Below are positions 17,577 through 26,510 of a stretch of 64,000 nucleotides of DNA, one piece after another. Every line of letters starts with the position of its first letter. Position 1 is the first letter of the stretch. Under the pieces are notes generated by a model. The model was given only the letters and a program-made list of their open reading frames with translations. It was not told the origin of the DNA and searched no databases. Source of the DNA: Methylomonas albis (GTDB lineage Bacteria > Pseudomonadota > Gammaproteobacteria > Methylococcales > Methylomonadaceae). The position numbers and the translations under genes are program-made. Location: the NCBI RefSeq assembly GCF_014850955.1, contig NZ_JACXSS010000001.1:744001-808000 (forward strand). The letters run 5' to 3'.

Positions 17577-18451
17577 TATTTTTTTGAAAAACAATCTCGC
17601 ATTGCCACGCCAATATCCGAAGGCGAACTGACCATGCTCACGCCGGCCGCTTGCATCGCCGAAATCTTACCGGCCGCAGTGCCCGCGCCGCCGGTGACAA
17701 TTGCGCCGGCGTGGCCCATGCGTTTGCCGGGCGGTGCGGTTTGGCCGGCGATATAGCCAACCACGGGTTTGCTGACATGGGCTTTGATGAATTCCGCCGC
17801 CTGCTCCTCGTCACTGCCGCCAATTTCGCCGACCATCACGATCCCTTCGGTTTGTGGGTCGTTCTGGAAACGGCTCAGCACGTCGATAAAGTTCATGCCG
17901 TGGATCGGGTCGCCGCCGATGCCGACACAAGTGCTTTGCCCCAGTCCTTCACGGGTGGTTTGATGCACCGCTTCGTAGGTCAAAGTGCCGGAGCGGGAAA
18001 CGATGCCGATTTTACCGGGCAGGTGGATATGGCCGGGCATGATGCCGATCTTGCATTGGCCTGGCGTAATCACGCCGGGGCAGTTGGGGCCGACTAACAG
18101 TGAACTGGTGCCTTGCATCGCTGCTTTGACCTTGAGCATTTGTAGCACCGGAATGCCTTCGGTGATGCAGATAATCAGTTCGATGCAGGCATCGACGGCT
18201 TCCAGGATCGCGTCGGCGGCGAAAAACGGCGGTACATAGATCATGCTTGCCTTGGCGCCGGTAGCTTTCACCGCTTGTTCGACGGTGTCGAATACCGGCA
18301 AATCCAGATGTTGAGAACCGCCGCGTCCTGGTGTGACGCCTCCAACCAGTTGTGTGCCGTAGGCCAGCGCTTGTTCGGAGTGAAAAGTACCTTGTTTGCC
18401 GGTGAAACCTTGGCAAATGACTTTAGTTTGTTTGTCGATCAAAATGCTCAT
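17576..18451 (-). CDS. sucD: Succinyl-CoA ligase (ADP/GDP-forming), alpha subunit
   Basis: The 291-residue subunit follows E. coli SucD closely from [18 protein letters not shown] onward. It has the CoA-binding Rossmann part (GGVTPGRGG), [30 protein letters not shown], and the phosphorylated His in [11 protein letters not shown]. With SucC it converts succinyl-CoA to succinate with formation of ATP or GTP in the TCA cycle. Its ATG overlaps the sucC stop codon (ATGA). Malate-CoA ligase of the serine cycle is a close relative; the sequence looks more like SucD, but substrate choice cannot be settled by eye. Confidence 0.93.
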   Translation of the reverse strand: MSILIDKQTKVICQGFTGKQGTFHSEQALAYGTQLVGGVTPGRGGSQHLDLPVFDTVEQAVKATGAKASMIYVPPFFAADAILEAVDACIELIICITEGIPVLQMLKVKAAMQGTSSLLVGPNCPGVITPGQCKIGIMPGHIHLPGKIGIVSRSGTLTYEAVHQTTREGLGQSTCVGIGGDPIHGMNFIDVLSRFQNDPQTEGIVMVGEIGGSDEEQAAEFIKAHVSKPVVGYIAGQTAPPGKRMGHAGAIVTGGAGTAAGKISAMQAAGVSMVSSPSDIGVAMRDCFSKK

Positions 18452-19617
18452 GCGACGCCCTCCGCCAATTTAACTGCCTGTTCGGCTGCGCTGTTCAAAT
18501 CTTCCGCTGCGTAAAGGCCCAAGCCGGAGTCTTTCAGCATGGATAGTCCTTGTTCAACATTGGTGCCTTCCAGACGCACCACCACCGGGATTGACAAGTG
18601 CATCTCCTCGACTGCGGCCAGGATGCCGGCAGCAATCACGTCGCATTTGACGATGCCGCCGAAAATATTCACCAGCACCGCTTTGGTGGTGCCGTCGGAT
18701 AAAATCAATTTAAATGCGGCTTTCACTTTGTCTTTATTGGTGCCGCCACCCACATCCAGGAAGTTGGCCGGCGCGCCGCCTTTGAGCTTGACCATGTCCA
18801 TCGTTGCCATGGCCAAGCCGGCGCCGTTGACCATGCAGCCGATATTGCCGTCCAGCGTGATGTAATTAAGATCGAATTGCTTGGCTTCGGCTTCTTTGGC
18901 ATCTTCTTGCGAAGCATCGCGCATCGCGGCGATGTCTGGGTGCAAGGGGATGGCGTTGTCGTCGAAATTGATCTTGCCGTCCAGCGCGACCAGTTTGCCG
19001 TTATCGGTTTGGATCAACGGGTTGATTTCGATTTGGCTGGCGTCCTTAGCCAAAAACAGTTGATACAGACCGGTCATGATGGTTTGTAGCTGGCTTTGCT
19101 GGTCCTTGCCCAGTCCTAGCGCTGCCGCAACTTGCCTGCACTGATAGGGTTGTAGTCCCGCTGCGGGGTGTACCGGCACGCGGACTATTTTCTCCGGCGT
19201 TTCGGCGGCTACTGCTTCGATGTCCATACCGCCAGCGGCGGAAGCGATAAAAATTAGTCGTTCGCTTTCTCTGTCCAGTAACAGACTCAAATAAAATTCT
19301 TGGTTGATTGCCGATGCTTCTTCTACCCAGACGCTATTGACCGGCAGGCCGGCTGCATCGGTTTGATGCGTTACCAAACGTGTGCCCAGCATTGCCGCGC
19401 TGTAGTCTTTTACTTCATCCAGAGTCCGGGCAAGCTTGACGCCGCCGGCTTTGCCTCTGGCGCCGGCATGAATTTGCGCTTTGACCACCCAGGCCGGACT
19501 GCTTAAGGTTTGTGCGGCTTGTTGCGCTTGTTCGGGCGTTGTCGCCACGGCGCCTTGCGGTGCGGGGATCGCAAACTCTCTGAACAGTTGTTTCGCCTGG
19601 TATTCGTGAATATTCAT
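18448..19617 (-). CDS. sucC: Succinyl-CoA ligase, beta subunit
   Basis: The protein has 389 residues against 388 in E. coli. It starts [15 protein letters not shown] and has an ATP-grasp nucleotide-binding half ([37 protein letters not shown]) and a C-terminal CoA-ligase half ([34 protein letters not shown]). It supplies the nucleotide site of the heterodimer or heterotetramer with SucD. It is first in the minus-strand run sucC-sucD-nadE. The 97 bases upstream separate it from the divergent PilS-type gene and must hold promoters for both. No 2-oxoglutarate dehydrogenase genes adjoin it. Confidence 0.93.
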   Translation of the reverse strand: MNIHEYQAKQLFREFAIPAPQGAVATTPEQAQQAAQTLSSPAWVVKAQIHAGARGKAGGVKLARTLDEVKDYSAAMLGTRLVTHQTDAAGLPVNSVWVEEASAINQEFYLSLLLDRESERLIFIASAAGGMDIEAVAAETPEKIVRVPVHPAAGLQPYQCRQVAAALGLGKDQQSQLQTIMTGLYQLFLAKDASQIEINPLIQTDNGKLVALDGKINFDDNAIPLHPDIAAMRDASQEDAKEAEAKQFDLNYITLDGNIGCMVNGAGLAMATMDMVKLKGGAPANFLDVGGGTNKDKVKAAFKLILSDGTTKAVLVNIFGGIVKCDVIAAGILAAVEEMHLSIPVVVRLEGTNVEQGLSMLKDSGLGLYAAEDLNSAAEQAVKLAEGVA

Positions 19618-19714
19618 TTGTGCTCCATGGATGGCTTAAATCGCGGCGTCTCAAGTTGGTGCTATGATTGAACTAAAAAACATTCTAACTAACTCTGCAT
19701 AAAAAACACGGGCA

Positions 19715-21340
19715 ATGCTTTCTTCACAGGTCGATACTCTTTATCCCTGCCCTTTCTCTAAAGGGTACGGCATTCCCGTTCGACAAGCATGGTTAATGTT
19801 GAAGATTTTTGCCCTATATCGGTTTATTGCCGCCAGCTTGTTCGTCATGCTGTTTTATTTACGGTTTGGGCCGTCGTTATTGGGTTCCTATGACCCGTCA
19901 TTGTATCAGTTCACCAGTGTTGCCTATCTGGGGATTTCGTTGTTTGCCGCGCCGTTCGCAGTTCGGTCGCATTGGGCTTATGCCAGTCTGGCACAGTTAT
20001 TTATTTTTACCGATATTGTCATCATTACCCTGTTAATGCATGCCAGCGGCGGCATCGGTAGCGGCATCGGTATCTTGCTGGCTATTTCAATCGCGGCTGG
20101 TGGCTTATTGATTGGCGGACGTTGCGCCATGTTGTTTGCGGCCTTGGCCAGTCTGGCTATTCTTGCAGAAGAGGTGTATGCGATAGAAATACATGCCTTC
20201 GAAAATACTACCTTGACCTATGCCGGCATGCTTGGTGTGTCGTTTTTTTCTATCGCGTTTTTGTCGGTGATCTTGGCGCAGCGCGCTGAACAATCGGCGG
20301 TTTTAGCCAGACGGCACGAACAGACCATTGCCAGACTGGAAAGTCTTAACCGCTATATCATCCAGCATTTGCAATCGGGCATCATGATCGTCGATGAACG
20401 ACAGGTCACTCAGCTTTCCAATCAATCCGCGCTGCGTTTGCTGGGGCTGGTGCTGCATCCGGAAGAACTGACCGAGGTAGCGCCGGAACTCAGGCAAGCT
20501 TTCGAGTTGTGGCGGAATAATCGGGATCAGGATTTTGCGATTATCCAGTTAGCCAATCGCAGTGAAGTGCAAGTGCGATTTTCCGAGTTGCGTATGGATG
20601 ACGAAGCCTTGTATATGCTGATTTTCGAGGACATCGCTTTGTATAACCAACGCTTACAGCAGAGCAAGCTGGCGTCTTTAGGCCGACTGACCGCCAGTAT
20701 TGCGCATGAAATTCGCAATCCGCTCAGCGCAATAAGTCATGCGGGACAATTACTATCGGAAGCCCCGGATTTAGACGCGCAAGAGCTGCGTTTGACCGAA
20801 ATTATCCAACACCACTGCCAGCGGGTAAACAGCATCATTGAGGACATCCTTAAACTGTCTCGGCGCAACCCGTCGCAGAAACAAAAAATCGCTTTGGATC
20901 AGTGGTTACCGACCTACCTTAACGACCAGAAATTGAATCTGGGTGAGCGGGCGGAGTGTTTTAAATTGATTTTTAAAGTTCAAGGGGTTAATGCCTGTAT
21001 CGATAGCGGCCATTTAAAGCAAATTCTCGATAATCTTTGCGCCAACGCGTTGCAATACGGTAGGCCGGAGTTAGGGCCTATTGTGCTTGAGGTAAGCCAG
21101 ATACAGGATGCGCCGTGTATTAAATTTATCGATAATGCTGCTGGAATTGCTGCGGAGCACCGACAGCATTTGTTCGAACCGTTCTTTACCACTTCTCACC
21201 AAGGCACTGGTTTAGGCTTGTATATCTCCAAGGAGTTGGCGGAATTGAATCAAGCGGAGTTGAGCTATGCTGCTTATCCCGAAAAGCGTTGTTTTACCTT
21301 GTTACTGGCTAATGCCGATCACGCTGTCATTGAAATATGA
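19715..21340 (+). CDS. pilS: PilS-type membrane sensor histidine kinase
   Basis: The protein is 541 residues. About six hydrophobic segments lie between residues 28 and 190, then a PAS-like stretch (LQSGIMIVDERQVTQLSNQSA), the phosphorylated His in IAHEIRNPLSAISH near 331, the N box (LDNLCANALQYG) and the G2 box GTGLGLYISKEL. The usual DNGPG of the G1 box reads DNAAG here. This layout and the overlap with a sigma-54 regulator match PilS, the kinase that controls type IV pilin expression in gammaproteobacteria. No pilin gene lies in the window, so the role is by family. The chosen ATG has no strong ribosome site; a start at 19796 is possible. Confidence 0.8.
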   Translation: MLSSQVDTLYPCPFSKGYGIPVRQAWLMLKIFALYRFIAASLFVMLFYLRFGPSLLGSYDPSLYQFTSVAYLGISLFAAPFAVRSHWAYASLAQLFIFTDIVIITLLMHASGGIGSGIGILLAISIAAGGLLIGGRCAMLFAALASLAILAEEVYAIEIHAFENTTLTYAGMLGVSFFSIAFLSVILAQRAEQSAVLARRHEQTIARLESLNRYIIQHLQSGIMIVDERQVTQLSNQSALRLLGLVLHPEELTEVAPELRQAFELWRNNRDQDFAIIQLANRSEVQVRFSELRMDDEALYMLIFEDIALYNQRLQQSKLASLGRLTASIAHEIRNPLSAISHAGQLLSEAPDLDAQELRLTEIIQHHCQRVNSIIEDILKLSRRNPSQKQKIALDQWLPTYLNDQKLNLGERAECFKLIFKVQGVNACIDSGHLKQILDNLCANALQYGRPELGPIVLEVSQIQDAPCIKFIDNAAGIAAEHRQHLFEPFFTTSHQGTGLGLYISKELAELNQAELSYAAYPEKRCFTLLLANADHAVIEI

Positions 21341-22677
21341 ATATGCCTGTCACACTGGTTGTCGACGATGAACCCGACATCAGAGAATTACTTGAAATAA
21401 CCCTGAACCGGATGCACATTCAAACCCGCTGTGCGGCAAATTTGGCAGAAGCCAAACAGTTACTAGCCGCTGAGGTGTTTGATTTGTGTCTTACCGATAT
21501 GAAGTTGCCGGACGGCGACGGGCTGGAATTAGTCGATTATATTCAAACAGTCGGATTGCAGTTGCCGGTGGCGGTGATTACCGCGCATGGCAGCATGGAT
21601 ATAGCGATCAACGCCATGAAAAAGGGCGCTTTTGACTTTCTGTCCAAGCCGGTCGATCTGGGGGTACTGCGGCAGTTGGTCAGTCACGCACTACAAGCCT
21701 CGCTGACCCGTGTGACCGACAAAGAGCGGCGTACCCGTGACATTTTGCTCGGCGAGTCGGCGCTGATGTGCGATATTCGCTCGAAGATCGATAAGGTGGC
21801 TCGCAATCAGGCGCCGGTTTATATCAGCGGTGAGTCCGGTTCGGGAAAGGAGTTGGTGGCCAAATTGATACATCAGCAAAGCCCGCGCGGCGAGAATCCG
21901 TTTATTGCGATTAACTGCGGCGCGATTCCGCCTGAATTGATGGAAAGCGAATTTTTCGGCCATAAAAAAGGCAGTTTCACCGGCGCGGTAAGCGATAAGC
22001 AAGGTCTGTTTCAGGCGGCCGATGGCGGAACCTTATTTTTGGACGAAGTGGCCGATTTGCCTTTGCCCTTGCAAGTCAAGTTATTACGGGCGATTCAGGA
22101 GAAGAAAGTCCGTCCGGTTGGCGAGCAGCGCGAAGTCGCCGTTGATGTGCGCTTATTGAGCGCAACTCACAAGGATTTGGCCAAAATGGTCCAGGAAGGC
22201 AGTTTTAGGCAGGATTTGTATTACCGGATCAATGTTATCGAACTAAGCTTGCCGCCTTTACGCGCGAGGCCTGTCGATATTCCGCAGCTTACCGGACACT
22301 TGTTGCAGGGTTTGGCCAAAGCCAATGGTATGGCTTTGCCCAAGTTGACCGAGCCGGCGATGAAGGCGTTAAAAAGCTACTATTTCCCCGGCAACGTCCG
22401 GGAACTGGAGAATATCTTGGAACGGGCGCTGGCGCTGCATGAAGACGGTGTAATCGAGGCTGACGATCTGAATTTGCCCTTGGGGATGGAGTTGGCCGCA
22501 GTCGAAGATTTTGACGCTGAGAAGATGTCGCTGGAAACTTATCTCGAAGGCATAGAGAAAAAAGCTTTGAGCGCCGCGCTGGAGGAAAATCGTTGGAACA
22601 AGACCGCTACCGCTAAATACTTGGGTTTAAGCTTTCGTTCGCTGCGGTATCGCTTGAAAAAACTGGGACTTGAATAG
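21337..22677 (+). CDS. pilR: PilR-type sigma-54-dependent response regulator
   Basis: The 446-residue protein has a receiver domain with phospho-acceptor Asp54 (CLTDMKLPDGDG), an AAA+ domain with Walker A GESGSGKE near 166, the sigma-54 contact loop in its GSFTGA form near 213, Walker B GGTLFLDEVAD, and a Fis-type helix-turn-helix at the C-terminus (NKTATAKYLGLSFRSLRYRL). It activates RpoN promoters when phosphorylated, presumably by the PilS-type kinase whose stop codon it overlaps (ATGA). A NtrC-family regulator of another system is the main alternative, but the kinase architecture favours PilR. Confidence 0.85.
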   Translation: MNMPVTLVVDDEPDIRELLEITLNRMHIQTRCAANLAEAKQLLAAEVFDLCLTDMKLPDGDGLELVDYIQTVGLQLPVAVITAHGSMDIAINAMKKGAFDFLSKPVDLGVLRQLVSHALQASLTRVTDKERRTRDILLGESALMCDIRSKIDKVARNQAPVYISGESGSGKELVAKLIHQQSPRGENPFIAINCGAIPPELMESEFFGHKKGSFTGAVSDKQGLFQAADGGTLFLDEVADLPLPLQVKLLRAIQEKKVRPVGEQREVAVDVRLLSATHKDLAKMVQEGSFRQDLYYRINVIELSLPPLRARPVDIPQLTGHLLQGLAKANGMALPKLTEPAMKALKSYYFPGNVRELENILERALALHEDGVIEADDLNLPLGMELAAVEDFDAEKMSLETYLEGIEKKALSAALEENRWNKTATAKYLGLSFRSLRYRLKKLGLE

Positions 22678-22698
22678 AGCGAGCGCACTGGGTTGGAA

Positions 22699-22721
22699 GC
22701 GAGTAGTAGCCAGCTACTCGC
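22699..22721. terminator. Stem-loop between convergent genes
   Basis: GCGAGTAG at 22699-22706 pairs with CTACTCGC at 22714-22721 across a seven-base loop. No T run follows on either strand, so as a terminator it would be weak. It lies between the end of the PilR-type gene and the end of the minus-strand small membrane protein. Confidence 0.4.
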
Positions 22722-22732
22722 CTAATAAGCTG

Positions 22733-23221
22733 TTATTGATATTTGCTCATGCCTTTCAATTGTTGTAGCGCGGTTTGGATTTTGGCGTTTGCGGCGTCGT
22801 CCAGTTCGTTGTTTTTATACACTTTTTCCAGCAGGCCTTCTTCTACCAGTGCATCTTTAATCCAACGTTTGGCAAAGGCATAACTGGCTGGGATTTTGGC
22901 GACTTCACCTGTGTTTGGGTTTTTCAGACTTTCGACGGCGGTGGATGGGGTAGCGGCAACGGCTTTTTTGGTCGGGGCGGATTTACTAGCTTTGGAGACG
23001 GCGGGTTTGGGTGTGGCGGTTTTGGCTGGAGCGGGTTTTGCGCTGGTTTTCACGGCGGCGAGGGGAGGCGGTGCCTGTTCCATTTGGACTGCCGGTTTAG
23101 TCAATTCCGGCTTGGCAGGCTCGGGTTTACTTGTTTCCGGTTTTTCCTTTTTACCGCCCATTACAACAAATACTACATAAGCAACAAAAATTGTCGTCGC
23201 TATAAAAAGCAATTCAGCCAT
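22733..23221 (-). CDS. Small membrane-anchored protein with Pro/Ala/Lys-rich linker
   Basis: The 162-residue protein starts at ATG 23221 behind AAGGG. Residues 3-21 form one hydrophobic segment. Residues 24-95 are a low-complexity linker of repeated KPA/KPE/APAK motifs, and residues 105-162 are a small mixed-charge domain (SYAFAKRWIKDALVEEGLLEKVY, then a helical tail). The layout suggests an inner-membrane anchor that reaches through the periplasm or cytoplasm by an extended arm, somewhat like TonB or DedD-type proteins, but no known domain is recognised. It is convergent with the PilR-type gene, and the gene to its right (starting 23380) ends facing its start. Confidence 0.75.
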   Translation of the reverse strand: MAELLFIATTIFVAYVVFVVMGGKKEKPETSKPEPAKPELTKPAVQMEQAPPPLAAVKTSAKPAPAKTATPKPAVSKASKSAPTKKAVAATPSTAVESLKNPNTGEVAKIPASYAFAKRWIKDALVEEGLLEKVYKNNELDDAANAKIQTALQQLKGMSKYQ

Positions 23222-23379
23222 AACCCTTCCCCTTTGTTTGTTTTATTTATTAAGATTCAGAACAATGTGATGACGCGTGTTAAACACCGCGAGCGAATAT
23301 ACCAGAGCTAGTCAAGTCGGTAAACTAATACCCCTTTTGCAGCATGGTTCGCGGAATGTTTTCCAATGGTTTTAGGTGA

Positions 23380-25203
23380 TTAAGCTGGCTGGCTGCTGGC
23401 TAGCAACAGCCCCAGCGAAATTTTATGGCCCTCCAGTAGGTTCTGCTCGGGTTTGCCGAATGCATAGCCTTGGCCGAAATTAACGCCAATTTCTTTCAGC
23501 TTCATCGCCGTACCTGCCGACTCAACGAATTCGGCTATGGTTTTCTTGCCGAGTTTTGAGGCAATCTCCACCATGGATTTGACGAGTATCTGGTCGGTTT
23601 CGTTGTCGAGCAAATTTCGTATGAATTGACCGTCGATTTTCACGTAATCGACCGGAAAGGTTTTGAGATAGTTGAAAGAACAAAACCCCGCGCCGAAATC
23701 GTCCAGTGCAAATTTGCAGCCTAACGCTCTGATTTTGTTAATCATGTGCCGGGTTTTTTCAAAATTGTCGACAGCTGCCGTTTCAGTGATTTCGAAGGTT
23801 AAACGGTCGGCGCCGATCCGGGTGATTTGCAGTTTATCTTTGATGGTCGATAGTAAATCCGGATATTGAAACGCGGTACTAGAGAGGTTGACGGCCAGGG
23901 AGATATATGACATGTAGCTTGGTAGGGCTGCCAGAAAGTCGATGGCATTTTCAACGACCCAAAGATCTATGGAGTGAATCAAACCGGTTCTTTCGGCTAC
24001 CGGAATAAACTGATCCGGGGTGATGATTTCATTGCCTTCGCCGCGCATGCGCAACAACACTTCATAGTGGGAGACATTACCGTCGGACAACTGCACGACA
24101 GGTTGAAAAACCAGAAACAACTGGTTGTCTCGCAAGGCCTTGCGAATGATGGGAACCCAATAGATGTCTCGGCGTCTTTCCTTGACGGTCAGATCCTCGC
24201 TGTTATAGATATAGACTTTGTCTCTACCGGTGCTTTTCGCAAAGTTGCAGGCTTGGCGCGCATGCAAAATCATTTCGCCCGGATGGAAAGCGGAAATGGT
24301 ACTGTCCAGCGTGGAAATACCGATGGAAACCGAGGCGCTATAAGACACTTCTCCGGTAAAAAAGCGGAAATTGTCCACGGTGGTTTTGATGATTTCCGCC
24401 AGAATCTGCGCTTGCTTTTGGGTTCTGTTTTCCAGAAACAAGCAAAACTCGTCGGCACCGATACGGGCGAACAAACTGCCAGCCGGCAATAGTTTTCTGA
24501 CCAAAATAGCCATTTCGACCAGCAAGCGATCACCCACTTCGAAGCCTTCCAGTTCGTTAATCAGGCTGAAGCGGTCTACGTCAATGAATAATAAAGACCC
24601 GTCTTTTTGTGCTTTATTACTGTGATTTAACACCAGTCTTAGCTGGCGCTCGAAGCTGCTGCGATTGAACAAGCCGGTTAATTCGTCGTGAGCGACTAGA
24701 AACTTCAGTTTGGCGTCAATCACGTTTTTCGCGGCCAGTTCGTTGATCAACTGCTCTTCCTGGCGATGACGCAACTGGCGTTCTTGTTTCAGGCGTAGCA
24801 AAAATTTTACGGCGAGTATCAGCTCCTGCGTGTTGACCGGAGTATTGATTTTATATGTCAGGCAATCGTCTTGGTGTGGCAGGCAACGGTCGAGATCGCA
24901 GGTAACGCTGTCGTCCTTCAGAATCACGACCGGGATTACCGATATCGAATTGGCGCTGGATAGACTTTGGCACATCTCCCGCACTTGGCAAAGCGGTAGC
25001 GCTGCATTCAACACGATGAGGCCGATCATATCGGGCTGGTCGGCGTAAGGCTTCAGAATTTCGTAAATTTGATTGCCATTTTCGGCTATGCGAATTTCGG
25101 TAAATCCCGTGGCTTTTAATGTGGAAACAATTTTTTGAGCAGAGATTTCGTTATGTTCCGCAACGACAATCAATTTCTCTTTAAGCGCATCGCTGGCAAT
25201 CAT
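23380..25203 (-). CDS. Pseudo-receiver/degenerate GGDEF/EAL protein
   Basis: The protein is 607 residues. The N-terminal 130 residues fold like a response-regulator receiver, but the acidic pocket reads AEHNE and the phosphorylation site near residue 64 is Asn (LIVLNAAL), so it is unlikely to be phosphorylated. The diguanylate cyclase signature is GADEF (RIGADEFCLF, near 249), and the phosphodiesterase signature is EVLLR near 381 with DDFGAGF near 503. EVL-type EAL domains are often active, while GADEF proteins are often inactive or GTP-binding regulators. It is probably a soluble cyclic-di-GMP phosphodiesterase or binding protein. It is divergent from an HDOD protein across 179 bases. Confidence 0.88.
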   Translation of the reverse strand: MIASDALKEKLIVVAEHNEISAQKIVSTLKATGFTEIRIAENGNQIYEILKPYADQPDMIGLIVLNAALPLCQVREMCQSLSSANSISVIPVVILKDDSVTCDLDRCLPHQDDCLTYKINTPVNTQELILAVKFLLRLKQERQLRHRQEEQLINELAAKNVIDAKLKFLVAHDELTGLFNRSSFERQLRLVLNHSNKAQKDGSLLFIDVDRFSLINELEGFEVGDRLLVEMAILVRKLLPAGSLFARIGADEFCLFLENRTQKQAQILAEIIKTTVDNFRFFTGEVSYSASVSIGISTLDSTISAFHPGEMILHARQACNFAKSTGRDKVYIYNSEDLTVKERRRDIYWVPIIRKALRDNQLFLVFQPVVQLSDGNVSHYEVLLRMRGEGNEIITPDQFIPVAERTGLIHSIDLWVVENAIDFLAALPSYMSYISLAVNLSSTAFQYPDLLSTIKDKLQITRIGADRLTFEITETAAVDNFEKTRHMINKIRALGCKFALDDFGAGFCSFNYLKTFPVDYVKIDGQFIRNLLDNETDQILVKSMVEIASKLGKKTIAEFVESAGTAMKLKEIGVNFGQGYAFGKPEQNLLEGHKISLGLLLASSQPA

Positions 25204-25382
25204 CTATTACCATCCAGGTACTGGCTAAACATGGGGATTGTAAACAGGTTGTATGGAAGAGGCCGGCATTCAATAAGCTTGTATTTTCATATAATTGGTC
25301 TAGGGTTAAGCGCAGCCTTTAATGTTATTTCCATGCTTTTGGTTTTTAGTATAGGTGTTAATTTAATTTTTTAGAATTATTG

Positions 25383-26234
25383 ATGATTGCTCACTCACCA
25401 TCTACATTGACTGTTGCCGATTTGCTGAGAGGCGATTTACAACTCGCCTCGCCGCCAAATGCATATTTCTTGTTGAAAAAAATAGTCGACGATCCGAATA
25501 AGACTGCCAAGGATGCGGCTTTTGTGATCGAAGCCGATGCGGCATTGGGGATAAAGCTGCTGAAGATAGTCAACAGTGCTTTTTATGGCTTTCCGTCCCA
25601 AATAGCGTCGATACCCAAAGCGATAACCTTAATCGGTACCCGCGAGTTACAGAATTTGGTGTTGGGCGCTTTGATTGTCGAACGCTTTTCCGATTTGCCG
25701 GGACAGCATTTCTCCGTACATGATTTCTGGGCCAGGAATCTGCGCTGCGCGTTGATTGCACGCGAGTTGGATATTCATTTCGGCAAGCATTATGCCGACA
25801 CGGCGTTTCTGTGCGGCTTGGTCCATAATATCGGTCAGTTAGTGTTCTATCGGCGGATTCCGGTATTGGCCCGGGAAGTCGACTTGTTAGTGCAGTCTCA
25901 AACCCAACTTGCGGTGGACGATGAGGTCACCATAGAGCAGAACGTGATCGGATTCGATCACTTTCAGGCCGGTGCCGAGTTGTGCAAGCAATGGAATTTA
26001 CCGGAGGTTATTGTGGAGAGCATTCGCTTGCATTGCTTTCCAGATCTAATCGGAACATATGCTGATTTGGCGGCTATGGTTAGACTGGCGAACTGCTTGA
26101 GTCGAATCGAAAATCCCTATGACGCCCAAGCTGTAAATGCCCTGAATCTGACACCCGAGCAACTCAGTTTCATCCTCGATAAAATCAGCGACGAGTTCGA
26201 AGTCATTTTTAAATTGTTTTATCCCACCGTCTAA
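25383..26234 (+). CDS. HDOD domain protein
   Basis: The 283-residue protein begins with ATG at 25383; a TTG just before it is ignored. Residues 10-210 form an HDOD domain, a relative of the HD phosphohydrolases that lacks the metal-binding residues: ADAALGIKLLKIVNSAFYG, SIPKAITLIGTRELQNLVLG and FLCGLVHNIGQL are typical. HDOD proteins act in signalling, often with cyclic-di-GMP systems and chemotaxis-like switches, through protein contacts rather than catalysis. The divergent neighbour is a GGDEF/EAL protein, so a shared signalling task is likely but not shown. The C-terminal 70 residues match nothing I recognise. Confidence 0.9.
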   Translation: MIAHSPSTLTVADLLRGDLQLASPPNAYFLLKKIVDDPNKTAKDAAFVIEADAALGIKLLKIVNSAFYGFPSQIASIPKAITLIGTRELQNLVLGALIVERFSDLPGQHFSVHDFWARNLRCALIARELDIHFGKHYADTAFLCGLVHNIGQLVFYRRIPVLAREVDLLVQSQTQLAVDDEVTIEQNVIGFDHFQAGAELCKQWNLPEVIVESIRLHCFPDLIGTYADLAAMVRLANCLSRIENPYDAQAVNALNLTPEQLSFILDKISDEFEVIFKLFYPTV

Positions 26235-26307
26235 ACGGGCTTAGTCTTCTGCTACCCAATCTTACAATTCTCTGAATATCTGTTGCTGAAAGGTGACAGA
26301 AGCCAAT

Positions 26308-26327
26308 CTGAATAACTCAATATTCAG
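26308..26327. repeat. Small inverted repeat upstream of the porin
   Basis: CTGAATA at 26308-26314 and TATTCAG at 26321-26327 form a perfect seven-base stem with a six-base loop. It lies 74 bases after the HDOD stop codon and about 80 bases before the Pho box. It lacks a T run. It could be a weak transcript end or a binding site. Confidence 0.3.
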
Positions 26328-26404
26328 CTAGCAATAGGCTGAAAAATCGCCTTGAGTGCTGTTCTTGTCGCAAAAAAACAACGGGCAGGCCAATTAAATT
26401 CATT

Positions 26405-26438
26405 TTGTCACAAAGCTGTCACATTGCCTCCATACAAT
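26405..26438 (+). promoter_or_regulatory. Pho box and -10 element of the porin gene
   Basis: TTGTCACAAAGCTGTCAC at 26405-26422 consists of two seven-base PhoB half-sites (TTGTCAC and CTGTCAC) eleven bases apart, with an AAAG spacer, as in E. coli pstS and phoA promoters. A TACAAT hexamer follows at 26433-26438, ten bases after the second half-site, just where the -10 of a PhoB-activated promoter belongs. The porin start codon is 72 bases further on. This predicts induction by phosphate starvation. Confidence 0.8.
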
Positions 26439-26510
26439 GCGCTCAAGCTCGCTGATTGTCATAATCGTTGAGTTAATGCATTGATTTATATAAATATTTG
26501 GAGAAATTTG

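Noticed and set aside
17576-19617. Reading sucCD as malate-CoA ligase (serine cycle)
   Set aside because: The residues follow SucC/SucD of E. coli more closely and no serine-cycle genes adjoin them. Enzyme assay would decide.
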